From Tetrahymena elliotti 4EA (taxonomy: Eukaryota; Ciliophora; Oligohymenophorea; Hymenostomatida; Tetrahymenidae), in contig JH720294.1 of NCBI GenBank assembly GCA_000231825.2, forward strand, positions 1,391,419-1,455,418: a stretch of 64,000 nucleotides of DNA, in the 5' to 3' direction. Within the stretch, counting starts at the first letter, position 1. The number at the start of each line of letters is the position of its first letter. The position numbers and the translations under genes are program-made. The notes beneath the pieces were generated by a model. It was given only the letters and a program-made list of their open reading frames with translations. It was not told the DNA's origin and did no database searches. Shown piece after piece: positions 23,833-36,200 of this stretch.

Positions 23833-26800
23833 TCAAATAGAAATAGAAATATGTTGCTCTTTGCTTACTAAAAAAAGAAACAATTCTTTTAAAAATCATT
23901 TTTAATACTCCTCAAAAAATATTTGAGAGAATGATTTAATAATAGAATAATTATAAAAATGAAAAGAAATGAAGAAAAGAAAAAGGAAATACTTTGTTTG
24001 ATTTTAAAGTTTGAAAGTGATGTTTTAAGCTTAAGCTTATCTATGGCTGCTTGGTTTTAGGTCTATTCTTTGTTTGGACTCAAATTTTTGACTGCAGCTT
24101 GAAGTTAAGGTGAGACTATGATATTTTCTTCATCATTAGGGTAATAAATTTAATTGAAATTTCCATTAAGTTCAAGGACTTTAAATTAATTAATTTCTTT
24201 GGCATAACGATATTATTTTTTAATATATTCTAGGTCAACTTAATTTTGTTCTTTTTCTTATTGAGCAAGTCTCTTTAATCTGTTTTCTTCTTCTTCCTTT
24301 TCCTGTTCGAATTTCTAATATATTTTAGCAAATTCATCTTAAAGAGAGAGCTGTGGCTTTGGATTATATGATAATTTAATTCCAGCTTATTGATTTTCTT
24401 CTTCTTGCTTCTGCTTTTCTTTATCATTTTTTTCAGGTTCCTCTTATTCAATAATAATCTTTTAGAGGTCATTATGCTCATTATCACTGAAATACTTGCT
24501 AGTCAAATATTTCATTCTGACTTTATCTTTTGAATCTTTATTCAGTTATTCATTTTCAATAATTTTAAGAGAATCAAAGACAAGATCTAAATCATTCATT
24601 TTCTAATTAACCCAATCAAAGGGATAATTCCATTAATTAGGCTTATCATATTGAATTATATTTATCTAGATAAATAAAATGAATAAATAAATATATAATT
24701 TAGTTATTTTAAATTGAATTACTTTTGAATAGAATTGACCTTTTAATGACCATATTTTAACTGTCTTATCATGAGAGCAAGAAAATACTGTTTAAGGCTC
24801 TTGAATTCTGATTAGTTTATTCACTATACTAGTATGTCCTGCCCATCTCTTTAAAAGAACAGAATTAGTTGCATGAACAATCATTAAATTTTTATTATTT
24901 CTTCTTTCTAAACCAGAAATCATATTGTCTGCAGCCTTAGTTGCATTAATTAAATCTTTTCTTCTCAACTAGAAACTTTACTTTTTCTTATCTTCCTTAA
25001 TTGGAAATATTTATCTGCTTATTAAAATATCTGTGAAATTCCATATATGTAATAAACCCTTAGAGTCTCCAACATAAACATAGCAAAGAGGATTTTTTAA
25101 TTGTGTCTATTTTGATATATTTTAATCATAAACATCCCAATATTTCTAAAAGGTTTCATATGTTTCTCTGTTTTCTTCTTGTCCTTTTGGAGAGCTTTCA
25201 AAATCATTTTTACGAATTGGAGAATGGAGTATTTCATCCTTAAACAAATGAGAAGGAAGCAAATTATGATTAGAATTGATTGTCTAAGAATCCCTATTTG
25301 ATCCATTTTAATTTTAAGCATTCAAGAAAGAATCTTCTCCATTTAATTAATTAGCAAAAAATAATTTCTTTGCTTTGGTTGTCTTTTCAGTGTTACTATT
25401 TCTTTATATTATTGGATTAAATTAACCAACTTCTGGAGGTTCAAATCCATCTTTAGGCAATTCTCTTGGAATAGGCTCAGCTGTGTAACTCTCATTCAAA
25501 ATAGAATTTATTGTAATATTAGTTTCTACTCCATTAATCCAATGAGTGTTCATTATTTTTAATATTGCTTTATATCTTTTTATTGTTTTTTAATATTTAT
25601 AAACCCATTTTTAAAAATCTACTTGTATCTCATAGGAGCCAATCTCGAACCCCACAAATAGGCAACACCTGCAGAATTTGTTGTTAAAATAGCTGGATAA
25701 GGATCTAAAAATTCAATTTAAATAACTTCAGATTCATCTGCTTTTAAAATACCCTCAAGTTTTCCTGTTTCAAAATCCCATAATGCTACAATACCTTTTC
25801 AAGTAATTTTGTTAATAAATTTTAATTAAATATTTTTTTGGTTTTGTTTTTTACCATTTGAAGACCCACTTGCAAGTAAATTTTATTTTGCTGAATAAGA
25901 AAGAGAAATAATTTCTGAATCCTTATGAGCACCACTAAGCACTTTAATAAGAACAGATTCTTCAGATTCAGATTCATCATAAATTCTTATAGTAGAATCC
26001 CAATAAGATGCAATAAGCAATTTCTCTTCATTTATGTAAATTAGTTAAGAAACTTCATTTGTCTCTTTCTTTTTGATATGAGATTACTTTTTTGAAAACT
26101 CAGAATCTTCTATTTCTTTGACATCATTTACCTTCTTTAAAAACTCTCCATTTTTCATGTTATACTATCTGATCATTCCTGCATTATCAGCCAAAAAAAA
26201 CTTTCTTTGTCTAGCACCAAAACAAAACAAAGACATCTCAACTGAATATTTATCATCATGTATTTCATTAAATACTTTCTTCAATCTTCCAGTCATTGCA
26301 TCATACAATCTCATATCAATCCTAAAAAATTAATTTTGTTTTAAAAAAAATTCAAACAAATCCGAATTAAAAATCTTAGGAAAATTAAATGAATTTGTTC
26401 AAAAAAATGAAATTACTTTGTTAAAACAACTAATTAATTGAAATAAATATTGAAGTCAACACTTAAAGGATAGAGATCGTCATTAGCATTCTTCATATTC
26501 TTTTAGACTTCAGCATTTTCAAAGTAAATGATTCTTTTACCTGCTAACAAAAATCTATCAAATTTCCCAGTGATAAAGCAGACATCTGTAATCAAAGAGT
26601 AACCTCTTTTAAGATAAATTAATAAATGAATAAAAGTTAATAATTAAATAATGTTTACCCTTCAGCAGCTATAACCTAAATAGTACTCATGCTTCTAATA
26701 TCCCAAATTCGTATATTACATTTATCATCAATCGATATCACATTAGGACTTTGAGGGATAAATTTACATTAAACTACCAAACTGCTATGACCTTCAAGAC

Positions 26801-28526
26801 GAGCAATAAAAGCTCTAGTAATTGATATTTCAGGGCACCTGTTTATCATTTATTAGATTTAATTTACATGAATTTTATTTAAGGCTTTTGAAATTTATTT
26901 AAAGAAATAATTAAAAATAATTTTTGTTACCAAACATTAATGTGTTATTCAAAGCCAACTGATAATAGATTAGAGCCATATTAATGAGAGTAGGTCAACT
27001 ACCTAACACCTCTTTCACAATTTGAAGGATCCTTCAACTCTGTTAAAAGCCTTGGTTCTGAATCAGTTAAGTCCCAAAGCTTTATTTTTCCATCCAAAGA
27101 AGCTGAGGCTACTAAACGAGGTGCTGCTAACTCTAAAACATCCATAATTTTTCCTTTATGTGCTTTAAGTAATTTATCATGTGAAAGTTTAGATTTTTTA
27201 TTATCTCCAATCTATCATTCATTATATAATATTTATTAAATATTTTAGAAATTATCAAACAAGCATACAGAATTTGAAGGGAAAAAGATCCATGTTTTTA
27301 GATTAAAGTCATCTCCAGCAGTGACCCAAATTTAATGCAAAGGTAGATACCATATTCCAGTCTATAACACATCTAGTTTTGCACTCTTTAAAACCTTCTA
27401 ACTAAAACTGTTTTCCCAAAATATCAATTATTTTTTAGATGTTACGACACCAATCTAACAATAATAAGATTAAATTAAATGTAAAGCAAAAAAAACATTA
27501 AATATAACAAAACAAAGAAACAAAATAAAGTTTAGATAGAGTGTTACTGTATTTATTGAATCTGCTATAAAGAAATCAATAATAAAGGAGACTTTGTTGT
27601 ATTCGGTGGGAACAGTCAACCCAATCTTCTTTTTATTAATAATTTTTTCTTGACAATCTGTTGTGTAAAACTTTAATGTACTAGAACTTTGTTCTAGAAT
27701 GATGACCATATCATTATGAGGAGAGAATTATATTTTTTTAATTAGATTAGAATGAGTTGAATTGTCAAAGAATTTAGCTTAAACATATCTTTTTGTCTTT
27801 CTTGAGTAAGCTTTATCAATAATTTCATTTTCTGTCAATTCCCTTTCCTTTTCAAACCTAGCTGTTAATTTATTTATTAAAGAAACAATTTCATATTGAA
27901 TTATTTATTTATTGATTAATTTTCTTTTAATTGAATAGCTTTCTCTTAACAAATAAAACTTTCATTTATATCAAAATCAAATATAAAATAATTCTATTTA
28001 AAATCTTAATTGTTTTTCAAGTCAAAATTAATTCAATTTATTGTTTATTTTACCATCAAAAAATCTGCCATCTTTTTCACCAATAACTGCATCAATAATA
28101 TATTAAGTGAATTCACTCCATTCCATATGCTTATCTCCATTAATATCAATATCTTAAAATAATTTAATCAATCCTGTAACTAATTCATATTTTTCTTCTA
28201 CAGGATGCACAATTGCACACTTCATCAGCCAAATGAAATTTGCTAATTCTATACCATTTGGATGCTCATTAAATTCATCTTCTAAAGCAGCTAGTTTCTC
28301 ATTATCCAGTAACATCATCAACCTATATTTAGATTACCACAAATTCATAATTTATTTCAATAATGATGTTTGATTACCTCTCTGCTGTATAAGGATTCTT
28401 TTCGAATCTTAGCAGATTAGGATGATCTTTTAAATAGTTTATAACATCTTGTAATTTAGGTTCTATTTTTTTTAACTTTTACTTTAAACTATGACTCTTA
28501 GCTTCCTTTCTTTTTATTTTATCCAT
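23833..28526 (-). CDS. EF-hand/WD40 ciliary protein, WDR49/CFAP337 type
   Basis: Twelve exons with introns of 46-192 nt encode about 949 residues; exon lengths give consistent phases throughout. Near the N-terminus is an EF-hand (DIDINGDKHMEWSEF) preceded by a helical region. Then come many WD40 repeats, with blades ending in KLWDL, IRIWDI, IALWDF and VKIWSL, and segments such as KAHKGKIMDVLELAA and SGAHKDSEIISLSYSA. A linker of about 250 residues follows (SILNESYTAEPIPRELP), then one or two further WD repeats (WAGHTSIVNKLIRI, CSHDKTVKIWS) and a Lys/Glu-rich coiled-coil tail. EF-hand plus two sets of WD repeats is the architecture of WDR49/WDR64 and of ciliary CFAP337, associated with radial-spoke bases, so an axonemal role is likely. 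The last small exon (23867-23833) is the weakest call; the start could lie further upstream. Confidence 0.82.
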
Positions 28527-30734
28527 TTGAATTCCCAAATAATCAATTTTAAAGTTATCTAAACAAAATGAATTCAATATTAGCCAATTTTTTGATCAAC
28601 CAGTCAAATATATTTATTTAAAAGATTTATTGAAGCTCTTTTGACTTTAAATAATCTTAGTGATTTATTGTAAATTTTAAAGAACTATTTACAATGATAA
28701 TTCTATCTACTTTCTAAAAGGTGAACTATAAAATACAAAATAATTGATTAATAAAGATTCTGTAAAAAATATTAATTAGGACCAGTTAATTGAAACTTGT
28801 AGTTTAATAATTCTTAAATTAAATGCTTATTAAATTATTTGATTTATTAACTTGATTCACCTTCAATTAAAATTGTTAATTTTTAAAACATAAACTTAAA
28901 AAAAATTCTCAATTAAATTCAATAATTCAATGAAATGTTTTAAGAAAAATTATTTTTCTGCTTAGAAGCATGAATAAATTTAACATTAGATTATTTTTAA
29001 ACAATTTAATTTGTTTAAGAATTAATCTTTCAAAAATGAATAAACTTTTCAAAGGCTTATGATGATAAGAATAATTTGATAGTGTTGTAAAATTAGTTCT
29101 ACTTCTTGATTCAGTAAGTTATTTGAATTGAATAAAATGAAATTAATTGCTAATTTAATAAATATTACTAATAAAATTAAATTCAACTTCTCATGTCATC
29201 AATATTTGATAATATTAAGTGTTTGAGCTTATAAATAATCATAAAAATATCAAATTAATTAATACTAACATAAGTTACAATTTTAAAATTATATTGTAAC
29301 TGATTTAATATAATTTAAAATTAATTTGCCATTATTTTAGAAAATGAATAAAATATTGATTAATTTTTTGCAACTAAAAAATTAAAAATAATTAAAATAG
29401 ATTCATATGATAGATTTTTGTTCTATCTAAATCATATCAATAATCAAAAAATTAACCAAAATTATTTCATTTTTCTATATATATATTCTTATTAAAATAG
29501 AAATGAGAAGTCAACTAAAATTAATCATGTTCATTATCAATATTAATTATTTGTAATAAATCTAAGAATAAATTATTTCAGCAAATTATTATCTAAAGTA
29601 TGTAAATTCGCTAAAATATTTAATAGATCATCTAATAATCTAATATTAAACAAAAAATATTTTTAGAAAATTTGAAAACTGAAGTCTTTAAAAAATAATT
29701 TATGACTGAAAATTTTGAATTATTTTCATATCTAAATAATAAAAAATTGTAGGATCCCTCCCTTTCACCCCCTTGCCAAAATATCTATCTGTGAACTCCT
29801 ACCATTTTAATTATATTGTGCATTTTATAAAAATTATATATGACAAATGCTTTTTTAAAATAAATAAAATGGGAACTTAATTTTTGAGTGATATTTATGT
29901 TTTTGTTCTTGAAAGAGATTAAATTAACTAAAAAACAATAGTTAAAGCTAAATTGATAAAATTAATCAAGTATCTTTTATTTGATTTTGAAAGTTGAATT
30001 ACTGTTAATCTATCTTTTAAATATTTAATAAGTATTTAGAATTTATTTATAAAAACATGAAATTCTATTGAGATATTTTTATTTATTAAAAAATAACATA
30101 AAAAATATTTAATGATTTAAAAGGCCTAAAAAAATGAATTTACTTAGACATATTCTCAAGAGAATTCAAAAGAATGCTGAAGAAAAAAAAAGTAAATAAT
30201 TTTGTTATAAAAGTTGTCTAAGTTAATTAAAAGATTGATTGATATTTGAAATGATAATTTTTTGATTGATTGGTTTGAACTGCAATCAAATGAATTTATT
30301 TAGAGAGAAAATGAATCTTTAATTTACACGTATCAAGTTAATAAATTAAATAAGATATAACAATTAATTAGAAATTAACTTCTTTGTATATTCAATTAAA
30401 TTAATGTTTGTTAATTAAATAATAAATTAGCTAGCTGTTCGTTCGTTCATTCAATTCATTCGTATCTTGCTTGTTTGATATATTGCGTGTTAGTTTTTTG
30501 TTAATTAATATGAATTTGACTGTTTTGGGCATTAAATTAAAAGCAGTAGCAGTATCTCAAATAAAAATAATCTTAATAATTTATTTTATTTGCTTTTTTT
30601 AAATTATTTGAATAAATAATTGATTGCTCTTTAAAAAAGTAGTGAACAACAATATAACTTAAACATTTGCAAATAAACATTTTAATAAGCAATAAATTAA
30701 GCAAAAAGCAAATATCAAGCATAAAACTCTCTAG
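28527..30734. other. long A+T-rich intergenic stretch
   Basis: 2.2 kb between divergent genes. No coding frame is supported. It contains a C-rich hairpin island (29749-29802) and a TTCG/TTCA tetranucleotide tract at 30437-30462 upstream of the DnaJ gene. Confidence 0.55.
29749..29802. ncRNA. candidate structured RNA or hairpin island
   Basis: GTAGGA (29749-29754) can pair with TCCTAC (29797-29802). The enclosed 42 nt are strikingly C-rich (CCCTCCCTTTCACCCCCTTG) in otherwise almost pure A/T sequence. No reading frame explains it. It may be a short non-coding RNA or a relic; the stem alone is weak evidence. Confidence 0.25.
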
Positions 30735-32526
30735 ATGCGTTTCATTTATTTTGCAGTGTTGATTCTCTACACTGTTACTCTCGTCATTGCGGGTTATAGA
30801 AAACATTATTAGACATTAGAAATTAAATCTAATGCCACTGAATAAGAAATTAAAAAGGCATATAGAAGATTATCTTAAAAGTATCACCCTGATAAAAACC
30901 ATGAAACTGGTGCTTAAGAAAGATACCAATAAATTAACCAAGGTAACAAAGCTCTTTGGAATTTTTTTTTTCATTTGAAACAGTTTAAAGTTTTCACAAT
31001 ATTTTCAATTTAAATGAAAGATGGATTTTCAGGCAAGTCAATTTTAATACATTTTTAAAAATTAAAAAAGCTTATGAAATTCTTAAGGACAAGGATTTGA
31101 GAAGAGTCTATGACCAAGAAGGAGATGAAGGTGTTAAAAGATATCAACAATAAAAGCAAGCAGGAAATCAAGGTGGCGGTGACATTTTTGATATGTTTGG
31201 TGGCTTTTTCGGAAAGTAAATAGCTAGCTTTTTTTCATTCATTAATTTAACAGAAAATAAATTATTTTCTTCATCCATGCTGCATTTTCATCAAAAAAAC
31301 AACTTAAAAATGAAATCATAAAATTATTTTCTATCATTTCAAGCAAAAATTTCCCAAAAACAGCTGCTAAAAGGATTTAAATTTGAAGAAACTGATGAAA
31401 ATTTAAAGCATTTATTATTATCTATTCCTAAAGACAAATAAATATGGATTAAATGTTTCTAAAAACTTCAAAAAGCTTTAGATAAATTAAATCAATTTAT
31501 TTTTTCATTATATTAGCCAAAGAAGAAATGTTGAAAGAAGAGGTCCTGAATTAAAGATGAGATTATATGTTAGTTTAGAAGATATTTATAATGGAAGTGA
31601 AGTTCCCTTCTTTATTACCAAGCAAGTTTTATGTCCTCACTGTAGAGGTACCGGAGCAGATGATCCAGATCATATCAAGACTTGTCCTGCTTGTAATGGT
31701 CAAGGTCACGTTATCAGAAGATAACAAATTGCTCCAGGATATTACTAATAATTCCAACAAACTTGTGATAAATGTGGTGGTAAAGGTAAGACTGTCACTT
31801 CAAGATGCCATGTTTGTAGAGGTACCAAGGTAAAAAAATGAATATTTTTTTAAAATATTAAAGAATATCTGAAATTTTTAAGCTAAAAACATTAAAGAAA
31901 CTTAATAAACGCTTTTAAAAATGAATGAAAATTAAGTTATTTATTGATTAATTGATATTTTATAAAAAAAGACTATCCCTGGATTCGATGAGATGTCAGT
32001 TTTTGTTGAAAAGGGTATTGGTAATGGATAAACAATTGTAAGATATATTTTTAAAATATCATTAGAGTTTATTCAATTTTTTTAAAAATAAGAAATTCGA
32101 TGGTGGTGGTGATGAATATGTTGACGTAAGTGCCTCTGATATAGTTTTTGAAATTGCTGAATTGCCCCATCCCATATTTACTAGAAGAGGAAATAACCTC
32201 CATCTTAACATTTAACTAACTCTTAAAGAAGCTTTACTAGGATTTAAGAAGAAAGTTAAACATTTAGATGGACACTATGTCAAAATAAATAAAGTTGGTG
32301 TTACTCAACCTGAAGAAGTTTAACAAATTCAAGGTGAAGGTATGCCAATTCATCAATAATCATCTAATTATGGTGATTTATATGTCAGATACATAGTTAA
32401 GTTTGATAGATAATACAATAACAAATAAGTAGCAGGTAATTAATTTAATTAATCTATATTTTAACACTAATTTATTGTTATTTTCTTTAAATAGCCTTAG
32501 AAGAATTCTTCAAGATTCCTAAATGA
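30735..32526 (+). CDS. ER-type DnaJ chaperone, DNAJB11/Scj1-like
   Basis: Co-chaperone that stimulates Hsp70 (BiP) and binds unfolded proteins. Six exons (30735-30942, 31071-31215, 31517-31829, 31972-32037, 32093-32435, 32495-32526) encode 368 residues, all phases consistent. A signal peptide is clear (MRFIYFAVLILYTVTLVIAG). The J-domain follows, with KAYRRLSQKYHPDKNHE and its HPD motif, then YEILKDKDLRRVYDQEGDEG and a Gly-rich GGGDIFDMFGGFFG segment. Next is client-binding domain 1 with four Cys motifs: CPHCRGTG, CPACNGQG, CDKCGGKG and CHVCRGTK. Domain 2 contains ADLPHPIF-like AELPHPIFTRRGNNLH, TLKEALLGF and HLDGH. The protein ends FFKIPK with no KDEL/HDEL, like animal DNAJB11. The full Cys-rich set and signal peptide favour the DNAJB11/Scj1 group. 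One intron is unusually long (301 nt). Confidence 0.92.
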
Positions 32527-33244
32527 GAAAAGCAAAATTTAGTAATTATCTGAAAATGATAGCATTCTTTCAAGAATACTTTTACTATAAATAAATAATT
32601 AGTTAGTTAGTTCACATTTTGTTTCAAATATTTGTATTATCCAAAATCATCATTTTGTATTATAATTCTATTTTAACCAGTCACTTAACAAACTATAATT
32701 ATTTCTTTAATTCAAATTTATTTATTTTTCTCAATTTCAGATTGTTAAAAGATAAATTATTCATTCAGAAACATCCAAAAAAAGAAAATATTGAAAGATA
32801 AAAATAATTTAAATAATTATTACTATAATTCCTAAAAATTACTAAAAATAATTCTCAATTATTAAAAGAAAAATGTTTTAAATTGAATTTTAGCATTTTA
32901 TGATATTCATTCTTTTTTTAAAATATTGATCTTTGAAGATTTACAGTATTTTAGAAATATTTTTTTTGTTAACTTATTAAAAAAATTAAGAAAAGGAAGC
33001 AAGAGAAAGGAAAATTTCTATTGAAAGAATTTATTAAGAAAATTAAAAGGTTTATACAAATATAGAATATAAATACTTTTCTATGAAAAGAAACTTTAAA
33101 ATGGGATAATTTTAGTAGATGAATAAAATTATTACCTTGTTTTTTTATTAAAGTTGTATATACAGGAAAAACTTACTCAAAAGATAATATTTTATATAAT
33201 ATTTATTATTTTTTATTATGTTATTAATATTTATTTATTATTTT
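32527..33244. other. A+T-rich intergenic stretch
   Basis: Between the 3' ends of two convergent genes. I see no gene in it. Confidence 0.6.
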
Positions 33245-36200
33245 TCAATTAATATTTAAAAATAGTTTTATGTTATCGTGGAATTTTTCTAACTATTAAT
33301 ATACTTGATGGATTTGAAGGAAATCGCCTGAGAAGCTTTCTATAATAGCATCGCAGGAGATAATTTCAAAGGTTTTTGATTTTTTGAAGAGGTTGATTTA
33401 CTCAAGTAATTACTTTGCACTACTTTCTCCCTTAGAGTAAATTTAGGTTTTTAATCCCTTGAAGGTTGCAATAATTGAATTGAAATTATAAGTGTTATGC
33501 TTAGATGAAATATCAGAATTAGAGTGAGTTCTAACTAGATTTTGGTACATTATTAAAAACCCATCAAGAATATCTATGGTTTGTAAACCTATTTTTTTAA
33601 TTCTAGCAAAATTGCTTTTTTATGAAGAATTTTCTTATTTCTTTAAAGCATTAATGAAATTCTCTGCTGCTTGTAATTTGGATTCTAATTTAGATATTTT
33701 CTGATTTAATTCATTAGTTTGAAGGTTGTTTTTGACTAATTGTGATTGCAAATCAGCAATAGATTGGTTGCTTTTCACATTTTCTTCTTGTTAGGCTTTC
33801 ATTTTAGAAATGAGGTTCTCCATTTAATTGTCTGAGGTTTGAGAAAAAGCTTATAAACTTTCTATTTGTTGCTTTAGTTTTTAAGCTTCATCATGACTTT
33901 TTTACAATTCAGATTAAAGTTTTTGAATTTTATCTTGAGATTCTTTATTAATATAATCAATTTGATTGTTTTGTTCTCTTTTTAACTATTCTACTTGTGA
34001 TGATGCTTCATATTTTTCTAATTGAATTTGCTTTTTTAATTAAGCAATCTCAGATTCTGCTAACTGCAACTATTCAAGTGATTATTAGTATTTCTATTTC
34101 AATAATTCTAATTATTTTTACACTTCATCTTATTCAAAAGTAATTCTTTTAATTTATGCTTCTTTTTCTATAGCATCTATTTAATGTTTTTCAATTTAGG
34201 AATTGAGAGTTACAAATTCTTTTTATAATTAAGACAATTCTTATTAATGAGTTTAAATGAGCTCATCTTTTTCTTTTTTATTCTTTTCAATTGCTTGTTT
34301 TAGTTCTTTTTCAAGAGAAGTATGATTTTGTTACAGATTTGAGTACTTCTATTCTAGGCTGTTGAATTACTCTTTGGCTTCATTTAAACTAGTCTCACTC
34401 AGTTAGCTTTTATTTTGTATATCTTATATAGATGTCTTAGAATCAGATAATTGCTTTTCTAATTCTTAAATCTAAGAAAGAAGGATTGAAATTTTTTCTT
34501 CTTTTGTTGCATTTTAAGTTGTTTATAAATGAAGAACTTCTTCTTGTTTTTGATTTAATTTTTCTTAAAGTTATTAAATTTTTAATTCATTTTCTTTTTA
34601 TTTTTCTTCTAATTGAGAAATGTTTTTAATTTTTTCATCTAAATTTTGTTAAGTCTGGTTTAATTTTTCGAACAAAGATTAAAGTTAGCTTGAATTAACA
34701 TTTTGTTGATCAGCAAATTCTTTTTCTTTGTTTTATATTTCATTTTTGTATTGTTCAATCAACTCAGATTTTTATTTCTACTCTTCTTATATTTATTTGT
34801 TAAGAGCATTCATACTTTCTTGAAGTTTTTGAATTTCATTTTCTTTTAATGTTATTTTTTGATCAGAATCTTCTTTTAATTTTGATAACTCTGTTAGATA
34901 TTAGCTTGTTGATGTCTAAATTTGCTCTTTATTATTAGAAAGATTTGATTGCAATTCTTAGATTTCGTTTTTGAGATTTTAAATAATTTTAGAGTTTTCA
35001 TCTTTAATTGACTCAATTTATGCAGTTTTATATTGAATTTCTTTTCTTAACTCTCCCAATTAATTTTGTAATTCATTAATTTGTTATTAATTAATCTTTA
35101 CTTATTCTCTTTAGTTTTCTAATTCTTTTGTTTTTTGTTCAATAATTTCTTTTAAGGATTTAATTTATTCAACATGATCTGCAACAAGATTTTAATTTTC
35201 TTCTTTCAACTTTTATTCAATCTACAAGAGCTGTTGCTATAAGTTATTGCATTCTGATTCTTTGACATTCATTTTCTAATTGAGAGTATTAATTTGTTCT
35301 TGTAATTGCTTTTCATTTTCAGCTTGAGTTTATTTAAGTGATTTTTCTAATTCATTAATTTATTCTTTTTATTGATCAATAATCTCTTCATTATTTTTGA
35401 CTTATTTTTCTTACTTTTTAATAATTTATTCTTATTCATTAATTTTTTGTAAGTGCTATTTAATATTTTCTTGTAAATTTTTAACATTTATCTCTAAATT
35501 ATTCTGCTATTCAATGCATTCTAGAATCTTACTTTTGTTCTAAGAAATTATTTTTTACTTTTCTTGTTCAATTTAAGCTATTTAATCTTCAGAATTAGTG
35601 AGCTTTTCTTTGAGCAAATTATATTTTTTCTAAAGACTTTCTTTTTCTTCTTCAAAGAGCAATTACTATTCTTAAATGAATTTTTCTTGTTTTTCTTTCA
35701 GCTATTCAATTTATTTCTTATGTTAGATCTCATTGTTGTCATTCATTTCAGAATACTTTTATTCACTCAACTGCTATTACTTTTAATATTTCTCTTCAAT
35801 TTTTTTGAGATTTTATTCAAAACTTTAAGATTCCCTCTCTAATCTTTATTCCAAATCTGAATAATCCTTGCATTTTTGCTCTAATTTCTTACTGATATTC
35901 TCATATTCCTATTTAGGAATGTAATCGTTTTTTAAGATCTATTAGAGCTCTCCTATTTTCTAAGAGCTTTCTGCGTTTTCTAGAGTTGAAAAAGAAGCTA
36001 TTTTTTAATTAAGAATTTCATTTGTTTAATTTAATTGCTTAATTTCTTATTTAAAATCCTCAATCTATTTATTCAAAAGCTATGCTTTATCCTCTTCTGT
36101 TTTTTTATTGAATTCAATTAATTTAATTTACTCTTCTAATTCTTTAATCTAACTTGTCTACACACTCAAACATTTTTCTTATTCAACAACTTTCGATTTA

